Source: CAMDHY01 sp046156265 (lineage in GTDB: Bacteria > Pseudomonadota > Alphaproteobacteria > Rhizobiales > Segnochrobactraceae). From it: a DNA stretch of 64,000 nt. The stretch is taken from contig NZ_JAWDIR010000043.1 in NCBI RefSeq assembly GCF_046156265.1, positions 124,001 through 188,000 on the forward strand, in the 5' to 3' direction. The number at the start of each line of letters is the position of its first letter. Position 1 is the first letter of the stretch. Below the pieces are notes generated by a model. That model did not search any database. It had not been told where the DNA came from and worked only from the letters and a program-made list of their open reading frames with translations. Made by a program: the position numbers and the translations under genes. Below are positions 20,071 to 27,870 of this stretch, piece by piece.

Positions 20071-20095
20071 CACTGGTCTGTCGAAAAGTCCAGTG
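20071..20095. promoter_or_regulatory. Inverted repeat upstream of the beta-hydroxyacid dehydrogenase
   Basis: CACTGG at 20071-20076 and CCAGTG at 20090-20095 form perfect 6-bp arms with a 13-base centre. The left half extends as ACTGGTC, the same core seen upstream of the GntR gene (20950-20968). Probably a GntR operator controlling the downstream genes; unproven. Confidence 0.4.
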
Positions 20096-20118
20096 AGAGT
20101 GAATCGCGAAAGCGACAC

Positions 20119-20925
20119 TCAGGCCGCCGTCGGCGAACGTCCCCGGCCACGCAGCGGAGGGAACACCTCCGAGCTGGCGCCAACCGCCAGCTGCTGCCGC
20201 GTCGTCTCGTAGATGCGGGCGAGATGCTGTTCGAAGGCCGCCACCACGGCGTCGGCATCACCGGCGGCGAACGCCTCGACGATCGCCACATGGTCCTCGT
20301 AGGAGCGCTGGATGGCGCCGGCTTCGCCCATGGCGCGGCGGCGGTTGTCCATCATGTAGGCGTAGAGGTCGGTGACCACGTCGGCGAGCAGCGGGTTGCG
20401 CGAGGCGCGGTAGATGGCGACGTGGAACTCGCGGTCGCAGATCAGGAAACGGACGGGATCGTCGAGGGTGGCGCGCTGCACCTCCAGCGAATGGCGCAGC
20501 TGCGCCAGCGTCTCGGCGTCCATCGCGATGGCCGCATCGCGCACCACGGCGCACTCGATCAGCAGGCGCGCTTCGTGCACGGCCTCGAGGTCGTAGCTGT
20601 TGATGGTGCGCGCCGTCATCGCGCCGATCTTGAGCAGCCCGAGATCGGCACCGGCGACGCGCGTGCGCGAGCCCTGCGAGACGTCGACGATGCCGCGCGC
20701 CGCAAGCCCCTGGACCGCATTGCGAATGGTCTGGCGGCTGACCGAGAGGGCGCTCGCGAGCTCGCGCTCGCCCGGCAGTTCGTCGCCCGCCTGCAGCACA
20801 CCGGAGGCGATCAGCGACTCGAGCTTGTCCCCAATCATCTCGGTGACGGTGCGCTTCTCGATGCCCCGCCGCATTTCGGTGATGCTGGTCAGCACGGCCG
20901 AGCTGGTGGTCCGCCCTCGCGACAC
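20119..20925 (-). CDS. GntR-family (FadR subgroup) transcriptional regulator
   Basis: 268 aa from GTG at 20925, which has a purine-rich AAAGGGGGC about five bases upstream. The frame extends to another GTG at 20961, but that start would lie inside an inverted repeat likely to be the operator. N-terminal winged helix (PGERELASALSVSRQTIRNAVQGLAARGI) and a C-terminal FCD ligand-binding domain with the expected metal-site residues around DREFHVAIYRASRNPL and the later YEDHVAIVEA. Same strand and immediately upstream of the dehydrogenase, transporter and kinase genes, which it probably represses until a pathway metabolite binds. Confidence 0.88.
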   Translation of the reverse strand: MSRGRTTSSAVLTSITEMRRGIEKRTVTEMIGDKLESLIASGVLQAGDELPGERELASALSVSRQTIRNAVQGLAARGIVDVSQGSRTRVAGADLGLLKIGAMTARTINSYDLEAVHEARLLIECAVVRDAAIAMDAETLAQLRHSLEVQRATLDDPVRFLICDREFHVAIYRASRNPLLADVVTDLYAYMMDNRRRAMGEAGAIQRSYEDHVAIVEAFAAGDADAVVAAFEQHLARIYETTRQQLAVGASSEVFPPLRGRGRSPTAA

Positions 20926-20949
20926 GCGACGCCCCCTTTGCCGGCCTGG

Positions 20950-20968
20950 TGGTCCGCTCACCGGACCA
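20950..20968. promoter_or_regulatory. Inverted repeat, probable GntR autoregulatory operator
   Basis: TGGTCCG-CTCAC-CGGACCA: perfect 7-bp arms with a 5-base centre, just upstream of the GntR start at 20925. The TGGTC/GACCA-like half-sites are those of FadR-type GntR proteins. The same half-sites occur before the second GntR gene (60185-60199) with a 1-base centre. Confidence 0.6.
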
Positions 20969-21044
20969 GTCGACGCTATCGACCCCCGTCCGAGACTGTC
21001 AACGGCCGCACGCGGGGCCGACCGCGCGCCGTCGTAACGTGCAA

Positions 21045-21069
21045 AGGGCCCCGAACATGCCGGGGCCCT
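21045..21069 (-). terminator. Terminator-like hairpin after the amidohydrolase gene
   Basis: AGGGCCCCG at 21045-21053 and CGGGGCCCT at 21061-21069 form a 9-bp stem with a 7-base loop. On the minus strand it ends in CCCTTTGC, a short T run, 66 bases beyond the amidohydrolase stop. Confidence 0.6.
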
Positions 21070-21134
21070 CCGTCTTGCTCAGTGTGCTGTCCGTCCGCGC
21101 CTGGGGCAGGACGGTGCGGCGGCGCGGCCCGCCC

Positions 21135-22586
21135 TCAGCTCCAGCCGGCGCGCTTTGCCACCTCGAAGATCGACTCGCGCGCCTTCGTCGCCACCTCGCG
21201 GAAGTCGACGGCGGTGAACTGGCCGTTCTGGCGCAGCATCCGACCGTCGACGAAGACGGTGTCGACATTGCTCGGCGCGGCGAAGTTGATGAGGGCGTCG
21301 TAGGGATCGCCGACCGGGGCCATGTTCGGATCGGTGGTGCGGATCAGGATGATGTCGGCGCGCTTGCCTGGCGTCAGCGAGCCGACCTTCTGGTCGATGC
21401 CGAGGTCGCGGGCGCCGTCGATGGTGGCGAGCTGCACGAGCCGCTTCGTCGACAGCGGTACGTCGGGCAGGCGGTGCTTGTGGAGGGAGTACAGCAGCCG
21501 CATGCAGTTGAAGCAGTCGCAGTTCTGGTCGGCCGAGACGTCAATCGACATCGACACCTTCACGCCCGCCTCGATCAGCTCGGCGAGCTGGATCTCGCCG
21601 CGGTCCTTGGCGCGCTTGGCCTCGCCGAGCGGCGAGGTCGAGTAGCTGACGCCGCGGGCCGCGAGGATCTTGCGGTCGTCCTCCGACGTCATCAGCGGAT
21701 GCACGAGCTGTACGTCGGGCCCGAGCAGGCCGGCGTCGTCGAGCATCTTCACCGGGCTTCCCGACGAGGTATGCATGGTGATCGGCAGGCCGAGCTTGCG
21801 CGCCGCGCCCCAGTCTTCCTGCGCCATCTCGATCGAGATTGCCGCCCGCTGCGCATTGTTGCCGGCGACGTTGCGCGAGCAGATGCCGAGTGTCAGCAGC
21901 CCGTCCGGAGTGATCCACTCCTTCTGCACGCGGGCGAGGTCGGCGGCGTCCATCGGCTTGTCGGTGGCGCCCTTCTGCGGCGTCCCGTAGGCGAAGCGGC
22001 CGCGCACGCCCATGTCGCGCATCGCCCGCATCTCGGCGTCGGCGTGCTCGGGGCTGCGGGTGTTGTGCGCCCAGTTCTGGAACGAGGTGACGCCACCGGC
22101 GAGCGCCTCGGCGAGCCCGAGCCGGACGCTGTCGTAGGCGTCGTCCGGCTCGTAGAAGGGGCCGAGCGTGCCGGTGATCGGGAAGTAGCCCTTTTCGGGC
22201 ACGTTCGAGTTCGCCAAGGGCCGGACGCTGCACGTCCAGAGGTGGAAGTGCGTCTCGACGATGCCCGGCATGCAGATCATGCCGTTGCCGTCGATGTTGG
22301 TGGCGTTCGGGGCGACGACGACCTCGCCGACGGCGACGATCTCGCCATCACGCACATGCACGTCACCCACCGGCAGATCGCCGACGGTATCGTCCATCGT
22401 CAGGACGGTGGCGCCCTTGATGAGGAATTCGCCGCGGCTCGGCAGGCCGTTCGCCGCGGCGGCGGTGCCGGTCGCAGCGGTCGTGCCTGCGTCCTGCGCC
22501 CGCGCCGCGGCGGGCGCCAGGGCACCGGCCCCGAGCGCCGTCGCCCCGAGCAGCAGCTTGCGCCTGTCGATGCTGAAGTCTTCCAT
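21135..22586 (-). CDS. Tat-exported metal-dependent amidohydrolase
   Basis: 483-aa amidohydrolase of the TRZ/ATZ/cytosine-deaminase superfamily. The N-terminus SIDRRKLLLGATALGAGA is a twin-arginine signal with cleavage after ARAQ, so the enzyme is probably folded with metal in the cytoplasm and exported. Metal-site residues are visible: ETHFHLW (HxH), MHTSSGSP, QLVHPLM and MSIDVSA (Asp). The N- and C-terminal beta-sandwich (FLIKGATVLTMDD; GSLTPGKRADIILI) is typical. Start ATG 22586 follows GGGGAGAGAG. Deamination or hydrolysis of a cyclic amide or guanidine-like compound is expected; the substrate is unknown. Divergent from katG. Confidence 0.88.
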   Translation of the reverse strand: MEDFSIDRRKLLLGATALGAGALAPAAARAQDAGTTAATGTAAAANGLPSRGEFLIKGATVLTMDDTVGDLPVGDVHVRDGEIVAVGEVVVAPNATNIDGNGMICMPGIVETHFHLWTCSVRPLANSNVPEKGYFPITGTLGPFYEPDDAYDSVRLGLAEALAGGVTSFQNWAHNTRSPEHADAEMRAMRDMGVRGRFAYGTPQKGATDKPMDAADLARVQKEWITPDGLLTLGICSRNVAGNNAQRAAISIEMAQEDWGAARKLGLPITMHTSSGSPVKMLDDAGLLGPDVQLVHPLMTSEDDRKILAARGVSYSTSPLGEAKRAKDRGEIQLAELIEAGVKVSMSIDVSADQNCDCFNCMRLLYSLHKHRLPDVPLSTKRLVQLATIDGARDLGIDQKVGSLTPGKRADIILIRTTDPNMAPVGDPYDALINFAAPSNVDTVFVDGRMLRQNGQFTAVDFREVATKARESIFEVAKRAGWS

Positions 22587-22691
22587 GTCTCTCTCCCCGT
22601 TTTTGTCCCGGGACGGCCTTGTGGGCCGGCCATCCTCGGGAGCGCCTCGTGGGCGAATGCTGTCGCTGCCGGTGTCGACCGCGACGTACAC

Positions 22692-22705
22692 CATATGACA
22701 ATATG
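22692..22705. promoter_or_regulatory. AT-rich inverted repeat between amidohydrolase and katG
   Basis: CATAT-GACA-ATATG, perfect 5-bp arms in an otherwise GC-rich region, about 105 bases upstream of the amidohydrolase start. Sits where a promoter or regulator site for that gene would be expected; assignment is tentative. Confidence 0.35.
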
Positions 22706-22838
22706 ATTGCCTGACAACACCTCGCGGCACGCGCGGAGGGTTCCGGCCTCCGCCCGGGTTGAAACCTCCGCGTGCCGAACCCATTCAAGTTCGAAGGCGC
22801 GCAAGCGGCCGCGGCCGGCGGCCGCGCCCCGGCCGCCA

Positions 22839-22867
22839 TTCACCCGTCCGACTGCTCGGGCTACAAT
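22839..22867 (+). promoter_or_regulatory. Candidate katG promoter
   Basis: TTCACC (22839-22844) and TACAAT (22862-22867) separated by 17 bases match -35 and -10 consensus at four and five of six positions. It ends 40 bases before the katG ATG, which has AGGAGG at 22897-22902. The remainder of the 22587-22906 gap holds only the AT-rich repeat and nothing else I can assign. Confidence 0.5.
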
Positions 22868-22906
22868 TGCTCCAAAATGCGACGACTACGGTCACAGGAG
22901 GAAACC

Positions 22907-25096
22907 ATGGACGCGAAGACCGACGAGAGCGCAGGCAAGTGCCCGATGTCCGGCGGCGGCGCCCGTCATGGCGGCAACCGCTCGTGGTGGCCCGAGGCCC
23001 TCGACATCGAGATGCTGCACCGCAATTCGAACCTCTCCGACCCGATGGGGCCGGACTTCGACTATGCCGCCGAGTTCAAGTCGCTCGATCTCAATGCCGT
23101 CGTCCAGGACCTGCACAAGGTGATGACGGAATCGCAGGAGTGGTGGCCGGCCGACTGGGGCCACTATGGCGGCCTGATGATCCGCATGGCCTGGCACAGC
23201 GCCGGCACCTACCGCATCACCGACGGCCGGGGCGGCGCAGGGGCCGGACAGCAGCGCTTCGCGCCGCTCAATTCCTGGCCGGACAACGCCAACCTCGACA
23301 AGGCGCGGCGCATCCTCTGGCCGATCAAGCAGAAGTACGGCCGCAAGCTCTCCTGGGCCGACCTGATGATCCTCGCCGGCAACGTCGCGCTGGAATCGAT
23401 GGGCTTCAAGACCTTCGGCTTCGCCGGCGGCCGCAAGGACGTGTGGGAGCCCGAGGAGCTGTTCTGGGGTCCGGAGGGCACCTGGCTCGGTGACGAGCGC
23501 TACAGCGGCGAGCGCCAGCTGGCCGAACCCCTCGGCGCCGTGCAGATGGGCCTCATCTACGTCAACCCGGAGGGGCCGAACGGCAAGCCCGACCCGCTCG
23601 CGGCGGCCAAGGACATCCGCGAGACGTTCTTCCGCATGGCGATGAACGACGAGGAGACGGTGGCGCTGATTGCCGGCGGCCACACCCTCGGCAAGACCCA
23701 CGGTGCTGGCGATCCGTCCTTCATCGGGCCGGAGCCGGAGGCGGGCGCGCTCGAGGACCAGGGCCTCGGCTGGAAGAGCACCCACGGCACCGGCTTAGGC
23801 GGCGACGCCATCACCGGCGGTCCGGAGGTGATCTGGTCGCAGACGCCGACGCGCTGGAGCAACCACTTCTTCGACAACCTGTTCGGCTTCGAGTGGGAGC
23901 TGACGAAGAGCCCCGCCGGCGCCTTCCAGTGGCAGGCGAAGAACGCCGAGCCCTCGATCCCCGATCCGTTCGACCCGTCGAAGAAGCGCGTCCCGACGAT
24001 GCTGACGACGGACCTCGCGCTGCGCGCCGACCCGGCCTACGAGAAGATCTCGCGCCACTTCCACGCCAATCCGGAGGCCTTCAACGACGCCTTCGCCCGC
24101 GCGTGGTTCAAGCTCACCCATCGCGACATGGGGCCGGTGGCGCGCTATCTCGGCCCGCTGGTGCCGAAGGAGACGCTGATCTGGCAGGATCCGATCCCGC
24201 CGGTCGATCACCCCCTCGTCGACGACGCCGACGTGAAGGCGCTGAAGGAAAAGGTGCTCGCGTCCGGCCTGACAGTGCAGCAGCTCGTCTCCACCGCTTG
24301 GTCGTCCGCCTCCACCTTCCGCGGCTCCGACAAGCGCGGCGGCGCCAACGGCGCCCGCATCCGCCTCGCCCCGCAGAAGGACTGGGAGGTCAACGAGCCG
24401 GCGCAGCTCGCGACCGTGCTCGCGACCCTCGAGAAGATCCAGGGCGAGTTCAACGCCTCGGCCGCCGGCGGCAGGAAGATCTCGCTCGCCGATCTCATCG
24501 TGCTCGCCGGCAATGCGGCGGTCGAGAAGGCGGCGCGCGACGCCGGCGTCACGGTCACCGTGCCGTTCGCGCCCGGCCGCATGGACGCCTCGCAGGATGA
24601 GACGGACGTGCAGTCGTTCGCGCCGCTCGAGCCGCGGGCGGACGGCTTCCGCAACTACGTCAACCGCAAGCGCCACCAGTTCATGCAGGACGAGGAGGCG
24701 CTCGTCGACCGTGCGGCGCTGCTCAGGCTCACCGGCCCGGAGATGACGGTGCTCGTCGGCGGCCTGCGGGTTCTCGGCGGCAATGTCGGCGCCACGCCGC
24801 ACGGCATCTTCACGAAGCGGCCGGGGGTCCTCAGCAACGACTTCTTCGTCAACCTGCTCGACATGGGCACGGCCTGGCAGGCGCCGAACGCCGAGGGCAT
24901 CTACCAGGGCCGCGACCGCAAGACGGGCGTCGAGAAGTGGACGGCGACGCGCGTCGACCTGATCTTCGGCTCGCACTCGCAGCTGCGCGCCTTTGCCGAG
25001 GTCTACGCCTGCAGCGATTCGCTGGAGAAGTTCGTGAAGGACTTCGTCGCGGCCTGGACGAAGGTGATGAACGCGGATCGCTTCGATCTGGTGTGA
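22907..25096 (+). CDS. katG: Catalase-peroxidase KatG
   Basis: 729-aa bifunctional haem enzyme that destroys hydrogen peroxide. All signature residues are present: distal R93, W96 and H97 (RMAWHSAGTYR), the Met-Tyr-Trp cross-link partners W96, Y218 and M244, and proximal H259 (GGHTLGKTHG). The C-terminal half carries the usual second, haem-less peroxidase-like domain. ATG at 22907 has a near-perfect AGGAGG five bases upstream, so longer in-frame starts are rejected. Length is standard for the family. Preceded by a good promoter candidate; an oxidative-stress regulator gene is not adjacent. Confidence 0.98.
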   Translation: MDAKTDESAGKCPMSGGGARHGGNRSWWPEALDIEMLHRNSNLSDPMGPDFDYAAEFKSLDLNAVVQDLHKVMTESQEWWPADWGHYGGLMIRMAWHSAGTYRITDGRGGAGAGQQRFAPLNSWPDNANLDKARRILWPIKQKYGRKLSWADLMILAGNVALESMGFKTFGFAGGRKDVWEPEELFWGPEGTWLGDERYSGERQLAEPLGAVQMGLIYVNPEGPNGKPDPLAAAKDIRETFFRMAMNDEETVALIAGGHTLGKTHGAGDPSFIGPEPEAGALEDQGLGWKSTHGTGLGGDAITGGPEVIWSQTPTRWSNHFFDNLFGFEWELTKSPAGAFQWQAKNAEPSIPDPFDPSKKRVPTMLTTDLALRADPAYEKISRHFHANPEAFNDAFARAWFKLTHRDMGPVARYLGPLVPKETLIWQDPIPPVDHPLVDDADVKALKEKVLASGLTVQQLVSTAWSSASTFRGSDKRGGANGARIRLAPQKDWEVNEPAQLATVLATLEKIQGEFNASAAGGRKISLADLIVLAGNAAVEKAARDAGVTVTVPFAPGRMDASQDETDVQSFAPLEPRADGFRNYVNRKRHQFMQDEEALVDRAALLRLTGPEMTVLVGGLRVLGGNVGATPHGIFTKRPGVLSNDFFVNLLDMGTAWQAPNAEGIYQGRDRKTGVEKWTATRVDLIFGSHSQLRAFAEVYACSDSLEKFVKDFVAAWTKVMNADRFDLV

Positions 25097-25104
25097 CGGT
25101 GAGG

Positions 25105-25123
25105 GCCGGCGGGCTTCGCCGGC
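25105..25123 (+). terminator. Hairpin after katG
   Basis: GCCGGCG (25105-25111) and CGCCGGC (25117-25123) form a 7-bp stem nine bases beyond the katG stop. On the plus strand it is followed by an A run, not a T run, so it is not a canonical terminator; the second, longer hairpin at 25135-25161 may also help stop read-through. Confidence 0.4.
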
Positions 25124-25126
25124 AAC

Positions 25127-25161
25127 AAAAAAAAGGCCGCGGGCGAAGAACGCCCGCGGCC
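25127..25161 (-). terminator. Intrinsic terminator of the small secreted protein gene
   Basis: GGCCGCGGGCG (25135-25145) pairs with CGCCCGCGGCC (25151-25161), an 11-bp stem with a 5-base loop, followed on the minus strand by eight T residues (A run at 25127-25134). A textbook intrinsic terminator for 25207-25623. Confidence 0.85.
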
Positions 25162-25206
25162 CCCACGACCGGCGCGGCTATCGCGCCGGATCAGGCTTGG
25201 ACGATC

Positions 25207-25623
25207 TCAGTCGTCGAACTTCAGCTTGCAGGCGAGCACCGTCTGGCCGTCCACCTGGACCGTGACCTTCGTGTCCTTGCGGACCTTGGGGAAGCCCTGG
25301 GGGATCGGGTTGCCGTCGCGGCCGAGGTTGAGGTCGCCGACGATGTCGCCGCCCTTCACCTTCTTCAGCGCGACGGCGCCGACGATCGTCTGCTTGACGA
25401 TGACGGTCATCTGCTGGCCGGCCTTGAACGCGCCGCGCGGAGCCGCCTCGAATTCGGTGGAAAAGCGCTCGCGGGTGCCGCGGGTCTCGTAGCGGGCATC
25501 CATGGAGATGTCGCCGGCCCCTTCGGCCTCGCATTCGAGCCGCTGATCGGCGGCGTGGGCCGGCAGGGTGAGGGTCGCGGACAGCACGGCGAGCGAGCCG
25601 GCCGCGAGAAGGGTCTTCAGCAT
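25207..25623 (-). CDS. Small secreted protein of unknown function
   Basis: 138-aa protein with a Sec signal peptide (about residues 1-24, LLAAGSLAVLSATLTLPAHA, cleaved before ADQ). The mature part is predicted beta-rich, with one N-terminal cysteine (LECEAEG) and one C-terminal cysteine (LACKLKF) that could form a disulfide. No family recognised. GGAG lies about 12 bases before the ATG at 25623, and a strong intrinsic terminator follows, so it is a single-gene unit convergent with katG. Confidence 0.75.
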   Translation of the reverse strand: MLKTLLAAGSLAVLSATLTLPAHAADQRLECEAEGAGDISMDARYETRGTRERFSTEFEAAPRGAFKAGQQMTVIVKQTIVGAVALKKVKGGDIVGDLNLGRDGNPIPQGFPKVRKDTKVTVQVDGQTVLACKLKFDD

Positions 25624-25967
25624 CGGGGGTACTCCAACAGACTGGGGGGCAGGAGGCACGTTCAGCCACCGCCGGCCGTAAGCCGCCCGGACGGTCGAAT
25701 GTCCGGGGTCGTCGTGGGGGGCGGAGGGACGGGGGTCGGTCGCGGGACGGAAGGTCGCCTTGGTCGATGGGGGATCGATGCGCCGCCTCAGGCCCGCGCG
25801 AGCAGGCATACGTGATTGCAACCTGTGCTGTCGATGCCGGCGATGAGGCTAGTGGGTGCCAGTCACGCGGAGTTGTGGGGGCTGTGGAAGAGGCCTTGCC
25901 TGGTCGCTTTGGAGCGACGCGCACGGCACCACCACTCCGAGGCGCTTCGGCAGCCGAGCGCCTTCGT
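25624..25967. other. Intergenic stretch, start of a lower-GC segment
   Basis: Upstream region of the small secreted protein gene, shading from GC-rich into a lower-GC stretch that continues to 26702. Open frames on both strands here have no family resemblance. No repeat or attachment-site-like copy of the tRNA-Lys 3' end was found. Confidence 0.4.
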
Positions 25968-26519
25968 TCAGTCTGAATGTGGAGCCCAGTAAGGAGGAGT
26001 TTCGCTTTGAAGCAACTCGTAGCGCCGCTGCCAGGCAAGGTGGCTCATTCTCTTGCGCAGGGCCTCTAGGCTCGGTCCGAATTCGTTCGCCGGGCGAAAT
26101 CGTCGTCCTCTGCCTGCAAACTGGATCGGCATCGGCGTACGGTACTCGGCGCTCGCCCGGCGGTGGAAACCAGAGTGCTCAGCAAACACCGGCTCGATCT
26201 GCGGACTTGGGAAATACAAGAGCCACCGAACTCCAGGCCGCGGGCCCGGGAACAGTATCCAAGGCCTTGGATACTGGAAGACTGACCGGTAGGCTCTCTT
26301 CATCGGTAACGACAGGCATGCCTGCCGAAGATGCAGCGGAGCGGGAACCGGCTTCACCGGTCGCAGAGCCCGGATGCTGGACCATGTGTCGAATCTTCGC
26401 CGTCTTGGCGGCGGGCCAACAAGTTCATGCCATTCCCAAGCGTCCGAAACCGGCTCGATATCACAGTCACGGGCGTGGTTGTCGAAGTGTGGCGTGAAAT
26501 CATGGGGAGAGTTGTTCAT
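25968..26519 (-). CDS. Hypothetical protein in lower-GC region, possibly foreign
   Basis: 183 codons from the ATG at 26519 (an in-frame start at 26564 is also possible). The predicted product is rich in Pro, Arg, Trp, Tyr and Phe with few Ala/Gly runs, unlike chance frames of this genome, and codon third positions are clearly less GC-rich than in neighbours. No family, signal peptide or membrane segment recognised. It could be a real acquired gene next to the tRNA-Lys 3' end, or a chance frame in non-coding DNA; an overlapping plus-strand frame (25856-26497) looks worse. Confidence 0.35.
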   Translation of the reverse strand: MNNSPHDFTPHFDNHARDCDIEPVSDAWEWHELVGPPPRRRRFDTWSSIRALRPVKPVPAPLHLRQACLSLPMKRAYRSVFQYPRPWILFPGPRPGVRWLLYFPSPQIEPVFAEHSGFHRRASAEYRTPMPIQFAGRGRRFRPANEFGPSLEALRKRMSHLAWQRRYELLQSETPPYWAPHSD

Positions 26520-26702
26520 TGCCGCAGAATACACGCGCGACCGGCGCGTGAAAGCCCATGCCACCGGTGACAGGCTGGCGAACCTGCAAGGTCTGGTTCG
26601 CGTTGGACGGCGCGATGCACCTCAGCCAGCGCTGGTCCACGAAGACGCCGAAATTGGCTGCGGTCACACTATGGGCAGGCTGTTGTCAGCCTCTCATTTT
26701 CA

Positions 26703-26778
26703 TGGTGAGCCCGGTGGGACTCGAACCCACGACCCCATGATTAAAAGTCACGTGCTCTACCGGCTGAGCTACGGGCTC
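26703..26778 (-). tRNA. tRNA-Lys (anticodon TTT)
   Basis: 76 bases including an encoded CCA. On the minus strand it begins GAGCCCGTAGCTCAGC and ends CCGGGCTCACCA; the 7-bp acceptor stem (GAGCCCG/CGGGCTC) is perfect, the T arm has GTGGGTTCGAGTCCCAC, and the anticodon loop CTTTTAA reads TTT, decoding AAA/AAG lysine codons. Lies downstream of kdsA on the same strand, and its 3' end faces the lower-GC segment. Confidence 0.97.
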
Positions 26779-26948
26779 GTGCGCGATCCCCGCTTGGGTG
26801 GCCGGCGCGGTTGCGGCGCGGCGGGGTCGGCGGCCACGGGTTAAGCGGTGGCGCCGGCCGCGTCAACCGGCGAGACCGCGCAGGTGGCGAAAGCCGGCAG
26901 CCGTGGTCTCCGGGACCCGCTCGGCGTGCCGCGCGCCAGCCCCCCGCC

Positions 26949-27812
26949 TCAGGCGGCCGCTGCCGGCTTCACCAGCGCGTCGATCGCCATCAGCGAGGCG
27001 ACGAGGGCCTCGAACTCCGACAGTGGCACCATGTTCGGCCCATCAGACGGGGCGTGGTCGGGGTCCGGATGCGTCTCGATGAAGAGGCCCGCGACACCCA
27101 CCGCCACCGCCCCGCGCGACAGCGGCGCGACGAAGCGGCGGTCGCCGCCCGACGAGCCGCCCTTGCCGCCCGGCGACTGCACCGAGTGGGTGGCGTCGAA
27201 GATCACCGGCGCGCCGGTCTCGGCGAGGATCGGCAGCGCGCGCATGTCGGAGACCAGTGTGTTGTAGCCGAAGCTCGCGCCGCGCTCGGTGGCGAGCACG
27301 CGGGTGTTGCCGGCCCCGGTCACCTTGGCGATGACGTGCGCCATGTCCCACGGGGCGAGGAACTGCCCCTTCTTGACGTTGACGACGCGCCCCGTCGCGG
27401 CGGCGGCGATCAGGAGGTCGGTCTGCCGGCACAGGAAGGCCGGGATCTGCAGGATGTCCACGGCCTCGGCGACGGGCGCGCACTGCTCGGCGCCGTGCAC
27501 GTCGGTCAGCACCGGCAGGCCGGTCGCCTCGCGGATCTCGGCGAAGATCGGCAGCGCCGCCTTCAGGCCGACGCCGCGCGCGCCGCCGAGGCTGGTGCGG
27601 TTCGCCTTGTCGAAGGAGGTCTTGAAGACGAGGCCGATGCCGAGGCGCGCCGCAATTTCCTTCAGCGCCTGCGCCACCTCCAGCGCGTGCGACCGGCTCT
27701 CCAGCTGGCACGGGCCGGCGATCATGGAAATCGGCAGGCCGTTGCCGAAGCGCACGGCGCCGACGCTGACGACGGCGTCGGGCACGAGCGTGGGATGGGC
27801 GGGCGCAGTCAT
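26949..27812 (-). CDS. kdsA: 3-deoxy-8-phosphooctulonate synthase (Kdo-8-P synthase)
   Basis: 287-aa cytoplasmic enzyme condensing arabinose 5-phosphate with phosphoenolpyruvate to make Kdo-8-P for lipopolysaccharide. Signature segments are present: IAGPCQLES, FKTSFDKANR, VNVKKGQF, ERGASFGYNTLV and the C-terminal IETHPDP. C35 in AGPC marks the metal-dependent class, whereas the E. coli enzyme has Asn there. Follows the methyltransferase gene by 58 bases on the same strand, at the end of the secG-pyrG block. Shows the organism has an LPS-containing outer membrane. Confidence 0.97.
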   Translation of the reverse strand: MTAPAHPTLVPDAVVSVGAVRFGNGLPISMIAGPCQLESRSHALEVAQALKEIAARLGIGLVFKTSFDKANRTSLGGARGVGLKAALPIFAEIREATGLPVLTDVHGAEQCAPVAEAVDILQIPAFLCRQTDLLIAAAATGRVVNVKKGQFLAPWDMAHVIAKVTGAGNTRVLATERGASFGYNTLVSDMRALPILAETGAPVIFDATHSVQSPGGKGGSSGGDRRFVAPLSRGAVAVGVAGLFIETHPDPDHAPSDGPNMVPLSEFEALVASLMAIDALVKPAAAA

Positions 27813-27870
27813 CTCATGCTCTCCTTTCGCGCCGTTGCGGCGCGGACGGCGGGGTTGTCCCGTCCGTGGC

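Noticed and set aside
25856..26497. 213-codon plus-strand frame in the lower-GC segment
   Set aside because: No motif, awkward composition and overlap with the slightly more plausible minus-strand frame 25968-26519.
26703..26778. Integrated element with att repeats at tRNA-Lys
   Set aside because: No integrase gene and no second copy of the tRNA 3' sequence within the window; kept only as a possible remnant.
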